Source of the DNA: an uncultured SAR86 cluster bacterium
GTDB lineage: Bacteria; Pseudomonadota; Gammaproteobacteria; Magnimaribacterales; D2472
Assembly: GCA_902627055.1 (NCBI GenBank)
Contig: CACOHS010000006.1
Span: 1 to 57,127, forward strand
Reading direction: 5' to 3'
Length of the DNA: 57,127 nucleotides
In this document: piece by piece, positions 9,639-19,083 of the stretch
Position numbering within the stretch: the stretch's first letter is position 1
Layout: each line of letters opens with the position of its first letter
The notes under the pieces: generated by a model
Told to the model about the DNA's origin: nothing
The model's input: only the letters and a program-made list of their open reading frames with translations
The model's database searches: none
Made by a program: the position numbers and the translations under genes

Positions 9639-9687
9639 TATTGAAGAAGAGAGAAAAAAACAAGAAAGTTAAGTTAATTTTTTTCAT
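9639..9687 (-). other. Probable missing 5' end (signal peptide) of the DUF305 gene
   Basis: From the ATG at 9687 the - strand reads MKKINLTFLFF before slipping out of frame at a 7-base homopolymer (bases 9654-9660). With six bases in that run it continues LSSSIMSA and joins the frame at 9638, making a standard Sec signal peptide with a cleavage site near MSA. I infer a one-base insertion error or a real frameshift. The join cannot be proved from this copy alone. Confidence 0.6.
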
Positions 9688-9710
9688 TTGTAATGCTTTT
9701 AGTTTAAACA

Positions 9711-9741
9711 AAAAAAAGGGGTCGTTGAGACCCCTTTTTTT
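9711..9741 (-). terminator. Rho-independent terminator of TonB receptor 1
   Basis: A perfect GGGGTC / GACCCC stem with a 5-nt loop, flanked by A7 and T7 tracts. It lies 23 nt after the stop of TonB receptor 1 on the - strand and just ahead of the DUF305 gene, so it should end receptor transcription. The symmetric tracts would also allow function in the other direction. Confidence 0.9.
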
Positions 9742-9763
9742 ATCATAAAATTACTTAATAATT

Positions 9764-12700
9764 TTAATATTCGTATCTAAAACCAAAGCTGAATGTTCTT
9801 GGAACATAATAACCTGGTAGATAACACTCATCACCTGAACATTGCTGATCATCAAGGTTAGTTGCACGAACTACAAATGACATATTTTCATTATAGTCAT
9901 ATACAACACCACCGCTGAATAGCCAGTAGCCATCCATTTCAAATGGATATGTTCTACCTGTGCTACCATCAGCATTCATATATACATATTTGTCTGGTTG
10001 AGTTTCTTTATTCCAGTAGAAGTCAGTTAAACCACCATCTGTATATACACCGTCAACATATACATACCAATCGTCATATGACCAGTCCCATGTATGTAGA
10101 TATCTGTTTTCAGGTTTTGAGAATGCTCCAGTAGTATCAACTACAGGTGAAGCAGCAGTTGCTTGGAAGGCGTCTTTTTTCTCTTGGTATCCTTTTAGGT
10201 TGTATCCAATGTTACCTATACCACCTGCAAATATTTCTTCGACATCAATATCGTATGCAAGTTCTACAATGTATGCCTCATAGTCATATGTAGAACCGTT
10301 AGATGTTCCACCTTGAACACCGATGGAACCAGGATTGAAACCATCCATCTGATTGTTAGCAAGACGGAAGACTTGTGAACAGAATGAATTCGGGAATGAG
10401 CCTGGATCAGCATCATAACAAGCAGACATAACTTCATCAGGGTTCAAATCAATAATTGCATCTGTTAGATCTACAGCAATGTAATCAAGAGCAATTCTTA
10501 GGTTTCCTGGAATTTCTACTGAAGTAAATGGAAGATTCGTTGGTGTGTATATAACACCAATGTTTGTTGAATCAGATTTTTCAGTTGATAAATTCGGGTT
10601 ACCTCCTCTATATGTGAAAATTGATGCAGTTTCAGCTGTTGATGCGAATGGCTGAACGATTCCAGCAGCAGCACAGTTTGCAGCTCTATTATCTGGTGCA
10701 GGACCAGAGTTTACATTTGATCTATCACATGGATCATCGATGATGTAACTTGAGATAAACTGGGGCTGGAAAGCCTCTCCAATAGCTGGAGATCTCACTG
10801 TATTTTGCTGATTTACACGAAGTGCTAATGCTGAATTTACCCTGACAACCAATGAAAGACTGTCTACGTTATCTTCACCAGAAACACTATGATCCATTTC
10901 ACGATAAGCACCTGAAAGAGTTACTTCTTCAATGAAAGGAATGTTCATGTCAGGAGAAACAATTGGAGCAACAACCTCCATGTAAGTATCGGAAGTAGAG
11001 AACTTACCAGTTAAGGCAGTCATACCACCGGAACCATCTCCAACATACGCTTCATCAAATAATGAATCTTTAAATTTGTATGATTCTGTTCTTTCTTCGT
11101 ATCCAACAAGAACTGAAAGTTCACCAGCTGGGAGATCTACAACAGGTCCTGAGATATAACCAAAGTTATAATTTTGGTTAGTTGTGGTTCTTGTTGAAAC
11201 CATGCCACCAACGTAATCTATTGCAGCATCAGACATTTGTGTACCATCTCCAAAAGGATTTAAAGGAACACAGTCACCTGGCTCACCAAGAATGAAATAT
11301 GATGGATCGTTTGTTCCACCAGGCTGCATATAAGGATTTTGATATAAATCGTTTGTGTAAGCCCCTGCACCTAGTTGATTGTATCTACAATCGATAGTGC
11401 CGTCAGCTAGAAGAACTGAATCAAGAGCAGCAAACAATCTTGATTTAATAATGTCAGGTCTTGAATTAACTCTTCTTGATTCACCATCTGTAACACCAGC
11501 AGAGTAGTTAAAAGTTCTGTCTCCAATGTCAAAGTCACCATCAATTCTCAAATTAAAGACTCTGTTGTCCACATTATCTTGATCTTCTCCACCCAATGAT
11601 TTGTAATATGGGCCCCAAGCTTTTCCGAATCGGAATGTTTTATTACCATAAGCGTTTACGCCTGGTTGAACTAAGTTTGCACAAATAAATGCTGAATCTT
11701 CAGCACTTAAGAATGGATGATTACATTCAAGTACAAGTGTATCTGAAGGTGATCCGAATAAACCAGTGTTGTAAAAGCCTTGAGTACTTTCATCGATTGC
11801 TTCATATGTGGTTAGATAAACAGAACCAGAAACTCTCATTCTAGGAGTAACATCGAATCTACCAGTTGTTACATAATTGAACTTTTCAATCGGAGTTGTA
11901 TATGCATCTGGATCGTGTCTTAGTCCAAAGTTTAGACCATCACCGCCTCTGTATCTGAGCGAACCATCAGTAGAAATACCTGGTGTATTAATTTGAAGTT
12001 TACCAGAACTGCTAAATCCGTAGAAATTATTTATGGGAATACCTGGCTCAGGAGCACCTAAAATATTCGGCCCATAACCAAGAGCGCCTGGTGTGTCAAT
12101 TAAGTCACCAAATGCGATACTTCCGTTCGGGCTAATTCCAAAGTATGTGAAAGACTCACAGGCTGGAAATACAAAATTTTGACCTGGGACTCTACCATTG
12201 GAGTCTGTTCCAAGAGCCTTACATTTAACATCTGCGGGGATATCCATAACTCTTGAACCACCAGTATTTGTATAGTCAAGAGAAAATGTTAAATTTGCTT
12301 TGCCATCAAGGAAATTACCACCAAAGAGCATTTTATAACCCCTTTGTAAGTCTAAGTCTTCAAAAATGTTGTTATGGTTGTAGGAAAATCTGAATCCTTC
12401 AAAGTCATCTTTCAGAATGTAATTCACAACACCAGCAACCGCGTCAGAACCGTATACAGCAGCACCACCAATGTTAATAACTTCAACTCGGTCAATAAGC
12501 ATGGTTGGAATGTTGTTAACATCAACCTGTCCACCACCATAACCGTTAGAAGAAACAAATCTGTTTCCATTAACTGTTACAAGAGTTCTTTGTGAACCAA
12601 GTCTTAAATTATTAATTGCACTACTTCCATTAGGACCACTTTCTGTCCCAGCAGCTGATGGCAATCTAGTTACGGCAGAACTAGCGTAGTCAAAAAGTCT

Positions 12701-12895
12701 ATTTTCAAAGTCTTCGCCTGTTACGATAGTAACTGGTACTGGACTTTCAAATGTGGTTTTTGATTTAATTCTTGAACCGATAATGGTTATCTCTTCAACT
12801 TCAACAACCTGCTCAACATCAGCATCGCTGTTGTTGTCTTGAGCAAATGCAGTTACTGCGAATAACCCAAACAATAAAAATAGTTTGTTTTTCAT
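9764..12895 (-). CDS. TonB-dependent outer membrane receptor 1
   Basis: A 1043-residue outer membrane transporter. A signal peptide (MKNKLFLLFGLFAVTAFA) is followed by a TonB-box-like EEITIIGSR near residue 34, and a plug domain about residues 50-165 with VPVTIVTGEDF, RTLVTVNGNRF, IDRVEVINIGGAAVYGSDAVAGVVNYI. The remainder is a 22-strand-type barrel ending in the aromatic FRYEY. The large, loop-rich barrel resembles the CirA/oar-like receptors abundant in marine Gammaproteobacteria for import of organic oligomers rather than small siderophores; the ligand cannot be told. The start has a strong AAAGGAAAGGGG ribosome binding site. Its neighbours (M16 peptidase, alanine dehydrogenase) hint at peptide substrates, which is only inference. 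Confidence 0.95.
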   Translation of the reverse strand: MKNKLFLLFGLFAVTAFAQDNNSDADVEQVVEVEEITIIGSRIKSKTTFESPVPVTIVTGEDFENRLFDYASSAVTRLPSAAGTESGPNGSSAINNLRLGSQRTLVTVNGNRFVSSNGYGGGQVDVNNIPTMLIDRVEVINIGGAAVYGSDAVAGVVNYILKDDFEGFRFSYNHNNIFEDLDLQRGYKMLFGGNFLDGKANLTFSLDYTNTGGSRVMDIPADVKCKALGTDSNGRVPGQNFVFPACESFTYFGISPNGSIAFGDLIDTPGALGYGPNILGAPEPGIPINNFYGFSSSGKLQINTPGISTDGSLRYRGGDGLNFGLRHDPDAYTTPIEKFNYVTTGRFDVTPRMRVSGSVYLTTYEAIDESTQGFYNTGLFGSPSDTLVLECNHPFLSAEDSAFICANLVQPGVNAYGNKTFRFGKAWGPYYKSLGGEDQDNVDNRVFNLRIDGDFDIGDRTFNYSAGVTDGESRRVNSRPDIIKSRLFAALDSVLLADGTIDCRYNQLGAGAYTNDLYQNPYMQPGGTNDPSYFILGEPGDCVPLNPFGDGTQMSDAAIDYVGGMVSTRTTTNQNYNFGYISGPVVDLPAGELSVLVGYEERTESYKFKDSLFDEAYVGDGSGGMTALTGKFSTSDTYMEVVAPIVSPDMNIPFIEEVTLSGAYREMDHSVSGEDNVDSLSLVVRVNSALALRVNQQNTVRSPAIGEAFQPQFISSYIIDDPCDRSNVNSGPAPDNRAANCAAAGIVQPFASTAETASIFTYRGGNPNLSTEKSDSTNIGVIYTPTNLPFTSVEIPGNLRIALDYIAVDLTDAIIDLNPDEVMSACYDADPGSFPNSFCSQVFRLANNQMDGFNPGSIGVQGGTSNGSTYDYEAYIVELAYDIDVEEIFAGGIGNIGYNLKGYQEKKDAFQATAASPVVDTTGAFSKPENRYLHTWDWSYDDWYVYVDGVYTDGGLTDFYWNKETQPDKYVYMNADGSTGRTYPFEMDGYWLFSGGVVYDYNENMSFVVRATNLDDQQCSGDECYLPGYYVPRTFSFGFRYEY

Positions 12896-12952
12896 AATAT
12901 CCCCTTTCCTTTAAATAATAGCTGCGCACGCAACTATGCCATAATTTTGACA

Positions 12953-12981
12953 ATTCTGTGACAAAAATACCTTAAAGTCAA
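12953..12981 (-). promoter_or_regulatory. Candidate promoter of TonB receptor 1
   Basis: On the - strand TTGACT (12976-12981) and CAGAAT (12953-12958) are separated by 17 nt, about 58 nt ahead of the ATG. The -10 match is weak (4 of 6). The region overlaps a TTGTCACAGAATTGTCAA element at 12947-12964 that may be an operator. Confidence 0.3.
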
Positions 12982-13047
12982 TCAAATTCAAGATATTTAT
13001 ACAGGGCTAAAAATGTGGTTCATAACAACAAGTTTGATTCTTGGGAT

Positions 13048-13848
13048 TTAATTAAAAAAACTTTGGACTGTTGAGTCAGCTATTTTATGAATTTTATGAG
13101 CAACATCTGCATTTATACCCTTAATTCCTTTAGTTCCCGTGACGTCTAAATTAAATAAACTTCCAAAAGTTACTGCTGCTGCTAGATAAGTCCCCTCTTT
13201 TGACGGATGTCTAAAATCATCTGTATATAGATTTATTTCAGGATATTTTTTTTGAAAAGTATAAAATGCTTCGCCAACTGGAATTAAAAATATATTATTT
13301 ATTTTTGCTGCTTTAAAAAATTCTTCTCTTAACTCTTCAATCATGAGAGGTTTGTTTTTGTATGGCCAGGACATGAAAAGAATTGGTTCCATTCCTCTAG
13401 ACCTTATGATGTTAGTATATTTAGTAACGTTTTTATGAAAATCCTTTTTAGTCTTTGGATGAATTGGGCATAAACTGCAGTCCATAAATATAACAGCATC
13501 AATTGAAGTATCTTCTACTTGCTTGTATTCATTATTATTAGCTGTATCTATGGTAAAACTTCCAATATTTTTATTTTCTAAATAAGCATTTATTGGGTGC
13601 CATGAAAGAGATGATCCATTTATAGTGATTGAACGCTGTCTTAATGTTTTATTTGAACTATGATTTTTTACAATTGAACTTACATGGTTGTGAAGGCTGT
13701 TATTGTAATAAAAGAAACTATTGCCTACATACATTACAGATTTAATGTTCTTACTCTCTAAGACTTTATTAGATACAGCAATAGGATTTGCAAACATTGG
13801 TATGCTTGTCAGCGTTAGAAGAAAAAAGTAATTCAGTTTAAGTTGCAA
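13048..13848 (-). CDS. Exported SGNH-hydrolase-like protein (DUF4886-type)
   Basis: A 266-residue protein with a signal peptide ending near IPMFANP. The first block, MYVGNSFFYYNNSLHNHV near residues 39-56, matches the GNS(F/Y)T nucleophile block of SGNH/DUF4886 proteins. A late DDFRHPSKEGTYLAAA block (near residues 213-228) supplies the Asp-x-x-His dyad. A middle MDCSLCPIHP region is odd, with two close cysteines. It may be a periplasmic esterase or carbohydrate deacetylase. The start is TTG at 13848, chosen because it is the only one giving a complete signal peptide. The gene is divergent from the secreted SnoaL-like gene and 150 nt upstream of the TonB receptor start on the same strand. Confidence 0.7.
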   Translation of the reverse strand: MQLKLNYFFLLTLTSIPMFANPIAVSNKVLESKNIKSVMYVGNSFFYYNNSLHNHVSSIVKNHSSNKTLRQRSITINGSSLSWHPINAYLENKNIGSFTIDTANNNEYKQVEDTSIDAVIFMDCSLCPIHPKTKKDFHKNVTKYTNIIRSRGMEPILFMSWPYKNKPLMIEELREEFFKAAKINNIFLIPVGEAFYTFQKKYPEINLYTDDFRHPSKEGTYLAAAVTFGSLFNLDVTGTKGIKGINADVAHKIHKIADSTVQSFFN

Positions 13849-13916
13849 AATTAAGAAAGTAATTTATTCAATTACTTATGATACATTGTTCTTTTAATAT
13901 AAATATAAGGATTTTT

Positions 13917-14396
13917 ATGAAAAAACTATTTTTTACATTACTCATTTCTTCATTTGTTTTAACTGTTCAAGCCAATCTAAAATCCGTTGCTAATGAAGCA
14001 GATTTTGTAATTAGCAAAATGTGGGAATCTTTTGTGCAAGGTGACCACAAAATGTTTGCAGAAACCATGGCTCAAGACTCAGACATGGTTACTTTTGGAA
14101 CCGATGCCTCAGAAAGATGGGATGGATGGGATGATTTGCAGAAATCTGTAAAAAAACAATTTGATTCTTTTGACATATTAAATGTTAAACGAATGGATAA
14201 AAAACTTAACTTAAGCGACTCTGGTGAGGTTGCCTGGTTTTCAGAGATTGTAGATTGGGAGTTTCTTGTTGAAGGTAAAAAACAGATAATCAAAGGAGTT
14301 AGATACACTGGAGTGATGGAAAAACGTGAAAATGAATGGAAAATTGTTCAATTTCATTCTTCTGTTGGTGTTTCAGGACAAGTAATAGCCTATTAG
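13917..14396 (+). CDS. Secreted SnoaL-like (NTF2-fold) protein
   Basis: A 159-residue protein from the ATG at 13917. I prefer this start over 13878 because it has an AAGG ribosome binding site 6 nt upstream and gives a clean signal peptide (MKKLFFTLLISSFVLTVQA). The mature part shows the SnoaL_3/DUF4440 pattern: a helix ISKMWESFVQGDHKMFAETM, then MVTFGTDASERWDGWDDLQKSV, AWFSEIVDWEF and a final strand WKIVQFHSSVG. These proteins bind small ligands in a cone-shaped cavity, and many are not enzymes. Related eukaryotic-like domains form oligomers. Periplasmic location is predicted. No function is assigned; it precedes the alternative oxidase by 69 nt. Confidence 0.78.
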   Translation: MKKLFFTLLISSFVLTVQANLKSVANEADFVISKMWESFVQGDHKMFAETMAQDSDMVTFGTDASERWDGWDDLQKSVKKQFDSFDILNVKRMDKKLNLSDSGEVAWFSEIVDWEFLVEGKKQIIKGVRYTGVMEKRENEWKIVQFHSSVGVSGQVIAY

Positions 14397-14465
14397 TTGA
14401 TTATAAAAATATTTCCTTTACATAATATATATTTTTATTATAATACAATATAATTATTATTTATT

Positions 14466-15068
14466 ATGTATTCAATCATCAAAACAAGTAGTGCGCGTAT
14501 CTCTGATACTTTCGCATACTCAATGACTAAATTTTTTAGATTCATAGCTGATAGCTTTTTTTTAAAAAGGTACGGACACAGAGCTGTTGTTCTTGAAACA
14601 GTTGCAGGTGTACCCGGTATGGTTGCCGGAGTATGGATGCATTTCAAAAGCTTAAGAAAAATGAAGGCAGGCTATGGAGAGCAAATTAGAGAGATGCTTT
14701 CAGAAGCTGAAAACGAGCGAATGCATTTAATGTTTTTTATAGAAATTGCTAAGCCAAATATTTTTGAGAGATTTATAGTTCTATCCTCTCAATTAATTTT
14801 CGGGATATTTTATTTATTCATGTACGTATGCTTTACAAGAACAGCTCACAGAATGATTGGATATTTTGAAGATGAAGCTGTTAATAGTTACACAGAATAT
14901 CTCGATATGGTTAAATCAGGAAAGGTTGAAGACACTCCCGCCCCTGCTTTGGCAATTAGTTATTACAAGCTACCTACTGATGCAAAATTGTCAGATGTAA
15001 TTAGATGTGTAAGAGCCGATGAACAGCATCATAGTAAGACCAATCACGAATACGCAAACAATTTATAA
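14466..15068 (+). CDS. aox: Alternative oxidase (cyanide-insensitive ubiquinol oxidase)
   Basis: A di-iron ubiquinol oxidase that passes electrons from quinol directly to oxygen without pumping protons. The 200 residues contain all ligand blocks of the family: LET with E44, ENERMH with E84 and H87, YFEDEA with E135/E137, and ADEQHH with E186 and H189. The highly conserved GVPGMVAGVWMH follows the first ligand, and a hydrophobic segment at residues 104-123 should insert into the inner membrane as a monotopic protein. There is no clear ribosome binding site before the ATG at 14466. Bacterial alternative oxidases are uncommon. No nitric oxide sensor or other known regulator gene is adjacent. Confidence 0.93.
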   Translation: MYSIIKTSSARISDTFAYSMTKFFRFIADSFFLKRYGHRAVVLETVAGVPGMVAGVWMHFKSLRKMKAGYGEQIREMLSEAENERMHLMFFIEIAKPNIFERFIVLSSQLIFGIFYLFMYVCFTRTAHRMIGYFEDEAVNSYTEYLDMVKSGKVEDTPAPALAISYYKLPTDAKLSDVIRCVRADEQHHSKTNHEYANNL

Positions 15069-15194
15069 GATTCATTAGTAAAGCTCTTGGTTCTAGTGTT
15101 GAACTAGGATCTATCTTTATTTATCTGTCCCTTCTGATAAGTTCAATGAAGTCCAAGCATACCTAAATAGATTTAATCAATTGAGTAAATTACT

Positions 15195-17480
15195 ATGTAT
15201 AGTGACTTTATGAAGATAAACAAAGCACTGCCTATTTACACAATTATTTTTACTATCTTTCTATTTTTTTTACAACATATAAGTCAGTTACCTCCTCAAG
15301 CAAAAAACATTGACTCACCTCCAGAAGTTTTTTCTGCAGAGCGCGCCTATGAAACTTTAAAATTTCTTTTAAAGGAAAATAAACCTCACCCTGTGGGTTC
15401 GGATCTTAATAAAGTTATTAAAGATCGGCTTATTGATGAACTGGAAAAGTTAGATATAAGGTATGAAGTTCAAAAAACTTGGGCTTGTGCCTCAAGGTAT
15501 GCTGGATGTGCAGAGGTTGAAAATTTAATCGGTATTATTCCTGGTAAAACCAAAGCGCCCTATTTAGCACTAATGGCACACTATGACTCTGTGCCAATGG
15601 CATCTGGAGCTGGTGATGATGGAGCTGGTGTAGTTGCTATTCTTGAAGCTGCAAGAGTTCTGCAATTAGAAGCGCCTTACGATCATCCAATAATGCTTCT
15701 TTTGACTGATGCTGAGGAAAGTGGGCTAATAGGCGCGGAAGCATTTTTTAATCAACATCCAATGGCTAAAGAAGTAGGTGCAGTTCTCAATATTGAAGGA
15801 AGTGGAACTGCTGGCGGAAGTATGGTGTTTCGAACTTCTGAAAAGAATGAACTGTTAGTTAGAAGCCTATCTCACGAGCATGATCATGCATATGGCTTTT
15901 CGTTAGCAAATGAAATATTCAAAAGAATGCCTAATGATACAGATTTCAGTGTAGCCATGAGAGCAAATATTCCTGGGATGGACTTTGCTTTTGTCGGTGA
16001 AAGAAACCATTACCATACCCCAAATGATAATGTAGAAAATTTAGATATAAGAACCATTCAACACCATGGAGAAAATATATTAAGCGCTTCTCGAGATCTG
16101 CTTTCAAAGGATTGGAATACTATGGGCGACAAATATGTTTATTTAGGTGGGACGTATGGATTTTGGTCTCAATGGAAAGCAAGCAATAGTTTAATAGCCT
16201 TAATACTTTCAACTCTTGTTTTAATTGGAGCATTTGTTCGCTCCAAAATAAAATTAAAAAGATTAACTCAAGGATTTATTCTTTCTTCAATCACATTAGT
16301 TACAACTATTTTTTCTGGCTTCTTATGCTTCTATCTTTTATCTGTCTTTTCAGGAAATGTAATAAGTTGGCCGGGTATAGATTGGCCATATCGAATTCTT
16401 CTTATTGGATCAACATCTCTAGGGCTATTAGTAGGCTGCAGTATAAGTAGAAAATTTCTTCAAGAATTAGAAATGATTTATGGGGCCTGGTTTTTTTGGG
16501 CATTACTTACTCTGGTAGTCACTTTATTTCTTCCTGATGCTGCTAATATATTTATATTGCCTCTAGTTTTTGGAAGTTTAATTTTGCTGATTTCCAATTT
16601 TTTAAAAGAGCAATATAGATTAAGTTTTTTGCTTCTTACCTTAGTTATTGCTTTGCCGAGTACATTAGGTCTCATTTTTTCCTTGGAACAAAGTCAAGGT
16701 TATAAGCTAGTCTTGGCAGTGCTACCCTTTGTAGGACTTTATGCGATATTAATTTCACCATTCTTTTTTTCAGTAAATATGAAGACTACCTTTTCAGTTG
16801 TTGGCTTGATTACTGTAATGGCTCTCACGACCGGGAGTACACTCAACCTTTACACAGAGATGAGACCGCAACATGTGAATATTCATTTTTATGAGAATTT
16901 GGATACTAATAAATCTTTTGTTCACCTCTCGGGAAATTATAAAAATGTTGCTGCTTCAGATCCCGAACCTCTAATTGAGCCTTTAGCCTCTTACGTTGAT
17001 ATAGAAAATACTAAGGCTATTGCCTCTTATGCTCCTGAATATAAATTTAGATATTGGGCTGAGAGTATTTCTAGTGAATGGAAAGAACCTTCAATTGCGA
17101 TCAAAGCAAGAACTAAAAACATAGATTCTATGGCGGTGACATTAAAAAGTAATAGAAATGCAAGTCGCATAATTCTTTTGTTACCTGAAGCGTCAAAATT
17201 AAAGTCTTTTAACATTGGATCCCAAACCATCAACGTATCACCGTCGACTTCAGGCCCCTTCAAGGGTTACTACTCAATTTATCTTAACGGAGTCTACGAT
17301 AAGCAGATAGATTTGATACTAAACTTTGAAAATTATAAAAAAGAGACCAAAGGATACCTTATGGATATCAGCACTAGGTTGCCTGGCCATTTGGATGAAA
17401 TATATCAAGCACGCTCAGGTATATTTTCACCTGTTCATAGAGGTGATCAGGCGATTCTAATTAAGACTGTAACAATCTAG
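15195..17480 (+). CDS. M28 family zinc aminopeptidase with C-terminal membrane domain
   Basis: A 761-residue protein with one N-terminal membrane anchor (residues 11-28), an M28 peptidase domain at about 50-310 and eight or so hydrophobic segments at about 335-560, then a soluble tail. Co-catalytic zinc residues are visible: MAHYDSVP near 127, GAGDDGAG near 137, TDAEESGL near 175 and NHYHTPND near 273. The layout resembles the endoplasmic-reticulum Fxna/ERMP1 aminopeptidases, and bacterial versions are assumed to act on peptides in the periplasm. An ATG at 15210 is an alternative start. It converges with tRNA-Ala, 6 nt away. It fits the peptide-use theme of the region. Confidence 0.9.
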   Translation: MYSDFMKINKALPIYTIIFTIFLFFLQHISQLPPQAKNIDSPPEVFSAERAYETLKFLLKENKPHPVGSDLNKVIKDRLIDELEKLDIRYEVQKTWACASRYAGCAEVENLIGIIPGKTKAPYLALMAHYDSVPMASGAGDDGAGVVAILEAARVLQLEAPYDHPIMLLLTDAEESGLIGAEAFFNQHPMAKEVGAVLNIEGSGTAGGSMVFRTSEKNELLVRSLSHEHDHAYGFSLANEIFKRMPNDTDFSVAMRANIPGMDFAFVGERNHYHTPNDNVENLDIRTIQHHGENILSASRDLLSKDWNTMGDKYVYLGGTYGFWSQWKASNSLIALILSTLVLIGAFVRSKIKLKRLTQGFILSSITLVTTIFSGFLCFYLLSVFSGNVISWPGIDWPYRILLIGSTSLGLLVGCSISRKFLQELEMIYGAWFFWALLTLVVTLFLPDAANIFILPLVFGSLILLISNFLKEQYRLSFLLLTLVIALPSTLGLIFSLEQSQGYKLVLAVLPFVGLYAILISPFFFSVNMKTTFSVVGLITVMALTTGSTLNLYTEMRPQHVNIHFYENLDTNKSFVHLSGNYKNVAASDPEPLIEPLASYVDIENTKAIASYAPEYKFRYWAESISSEWKEPSIAIKARTKNIDSMAVTLKSNRNASRIILLLPEASKLKSFNIGSQTINVSPSTSGPFKGYYSIYLNGVYDKQIDLILNFENYKKETKGYLMDISTRLPGHLDEIYQARSGIFSPVHRGDQAILIKTVTI

Positions 17481-17486
17481 AAACAT

Positions 17487-17562
17487 TGGTGGAGCTAGGC
17501 GGGATCGAACCGCCGACCTCTTGCGTGCCACGCAAGCGCTCTCCCAGCTGAGCTATAGCCCC
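17487..17562 (-). tRNA. tRNA-Ala (GGC)
   Basis: A complete cloverleaf on the - strand: acceptor GGGGCTA paired with TAGCTCC, D-arm GCTCAGCTGGGAGAGC, anticodon stem CTTGC/GCAAG with loop GTGGCAC (anticodon GGC), TpsiC loop TTCGATC and an encoded CCA end. It reads alanine GCC codons. Confidence 0.97.
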
Positions 17563-17573
17563 AAAAAATATGA

Positions 17574-17579
17574 ATTATA
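17574..17579 (-). promoter_or_regulatory. -10 box of tRNA-Ala
   Basis: A perfect TATAAT on the - strand, 11 nt before the first base of tRNA-Ala. I see no good -35 at normal spacing. Confidence 0.45.
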
Positions 17580-17625
17580 TATCACTAATATCTGTGGAGT
17601 AGATTTTTTGATATATTGATTCTTC

Positions 17626-19083
17626 ATGAAAAATAGACCTGTTCTCATTGGTATAGGTTGCTTGCAACAAAAAGGATCTTTTGCTGAACTTGATGAAGCA
17701 TTAATCTTGATGGAGCAAGCTGCTTTAGCCGCTATTCAAGATACTAAAAATTCTGCAATTGTTAATTACATAGACGAGATTCAAATTCCTAAAGGATATT
17801 GGGCTTATAGAGATCCAGGAAAATGGATTGCTGAAAAGCATGGATTTTCTCGCGCAATAACTAGCGTTACCAAAATTGGAGTTCTGCAACAGAACTTAAT
17901 CAATTCAGCATGCAAGAAAATTATCAATGAAGAGATAAGGGCTAGCCTTATTATTGGTGGAGAGGCAAGGTATAAAAAAATACAAGCTTTAAAAGAAGGA
18001 ATAGATTTTGAAGAAATGAAGCTTCTAGAAAACCCTGATCATTATGTGAAGGCAAAAGATGATTTATATGTAACGGAAGAGCTTGATGCATTAGGCATGA
18101 TGGCAGTTGGTTACTACGCCATTCTAGAGAGCGCAATGCGTTATAAACAAAGAAAATCTAACCAAGATCATGAGAAATTTCTTGGTGATCTCTATGCAAA
18201 GTTTTCAAAAACTGCTTCAAAGAACCAACATGCATGGAATCAAAAAATTTATTCCTCGGATGAGATTCAAAAATCTACAAAGAAAAACCCTAGAATAGCT
18301 TATCCATATAATAAACTGCATAATTCTAGCTGGAATGTTAATCAGTCATCAGCCTTGATTCTGACAAGTGAGGAGATCGCAGATAAGCTTAATATCCCTG
18401 TTTCAAAAAGGGTTTATCCATTAATTTCAAGTGAAACAAATCATATGATTGGTCTTGTGCAAAGACCTGATATGACAAATCCCTTGGGTCTTAAATTAGC
18501 AGCAGATTTCATCATTGAGACTGCGCAGAAAAATAAAATACACCCATCAATTTATGAACTATATAGCTGCTTTCCTGTTGCTGTTCAGATGTTTTCGATG
18601 GCATTAAACCTCTCCGATAACGTTGATAAGACTGTGACTGGAGGCATGCCATTTGCAGGAGGTCCTTTAAATAACTATATGTTACATGCTTCGGCACAAA
18701 TGCTTCTAAAGATTCGTGATGAAACAGATGAAATAGGTTTAGTTACTGGAGTTTCAGGAATGATGACAAAACAATCTTTGGCAATTTGGGGGAAAGAGCC
18801 AGTAATGAATTTTGAATCCATGGACGTCACCAAACAGGCTGAAAAACTGGAGCTCGCTGTTCCAATGTCTGATCAAAAGAAAGGTGACGCCTTGGTGATT
18901 GGTTGTACAAGTCTTTATGAAAAACAAAATGCATCAAAAGCTGTTTTTTATGCAGAAGATTCCAAAGGTCATAGATTAGTATTAACATCTACCGATAAAG
19001 AAATTATAAGACAAGTAGAAAAAGAAGAATGTATAGGATTAAAAGTAAAACACTCATTAAATCAAGTACTATCATTGCATTAA
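17626..19083 (+). CDS. Thiolase-like protein (acetyl-CoA acetyltransferase family, TLP1-type)
   Basis: A 485-residue thiolase-superfamily protein. It opens with [11 protein letters not shown], has an [10 protein letters not shown] strand near residue 110, then [14 protein letters not shown] near residue 310 and [21 protein letters not shown] near 340, which are the signatures of the SCP2-thiolase-like and TLP1 groups. Those groups have an extra C-terminal OB-like domain, here about residues 395-485. Such proteins are linked to acyl-CoA breakdown of unusual chains or sterols, though several are not proven catalysts. It begins a run of + strand genes, and its last 55 nt overlap the signal-peptide region of the amidohydrolase gene, suggesting linked translation. 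Confidence 0.83.
   Translation: MKNRPVLIGIGCLQQKGSFAELDEALILMEQAALAAIQDTKNSAIVNYIDEIQIPKGYWAYRDPGKWIAEKHGFSRAITSVTKIGVLQQNLINSACKKIINEEIRASLIIGGEARYKKIQALKEGIDFEEMKLLENPDHYVKAKDDLYVTEELDALGMMAVGYYAILESAMRYKQRKSNQDHEKFLGDLYAKFSKTASKNQHAWNQKIYSSDEIQKSTKKNPRIAYPYNKLHNSSWNVNQSSALILTSEEIADKLNIPVSKRVYPLISSETNHMIGLVQRPDMTNPLGLKLAADFIIETAQKNKIHPSIYELYSCFPVAVQMFSMALNLSDNVDKTVTGGMPFAGGPLNNYMLHASAQMLLKIRDETDEIGLVTGVSGMMTKQSLAIWGKEPVMNFESMDVTKQAEKLELAVPMSDQKKGDALVIGCTSLYEKQNASKAVFYAEDSKGHRLVLTSTDKEIIRQVEKEECIGLKVKHSLNQVLSLH

Noticed and set aside
13878-13916. Earlier start (13878) of the secreted SnoaL-like protein
   Set aside because: It would put 13 residues before a good signal peptide. The ATG at 13917 has its own ribosome binding site.
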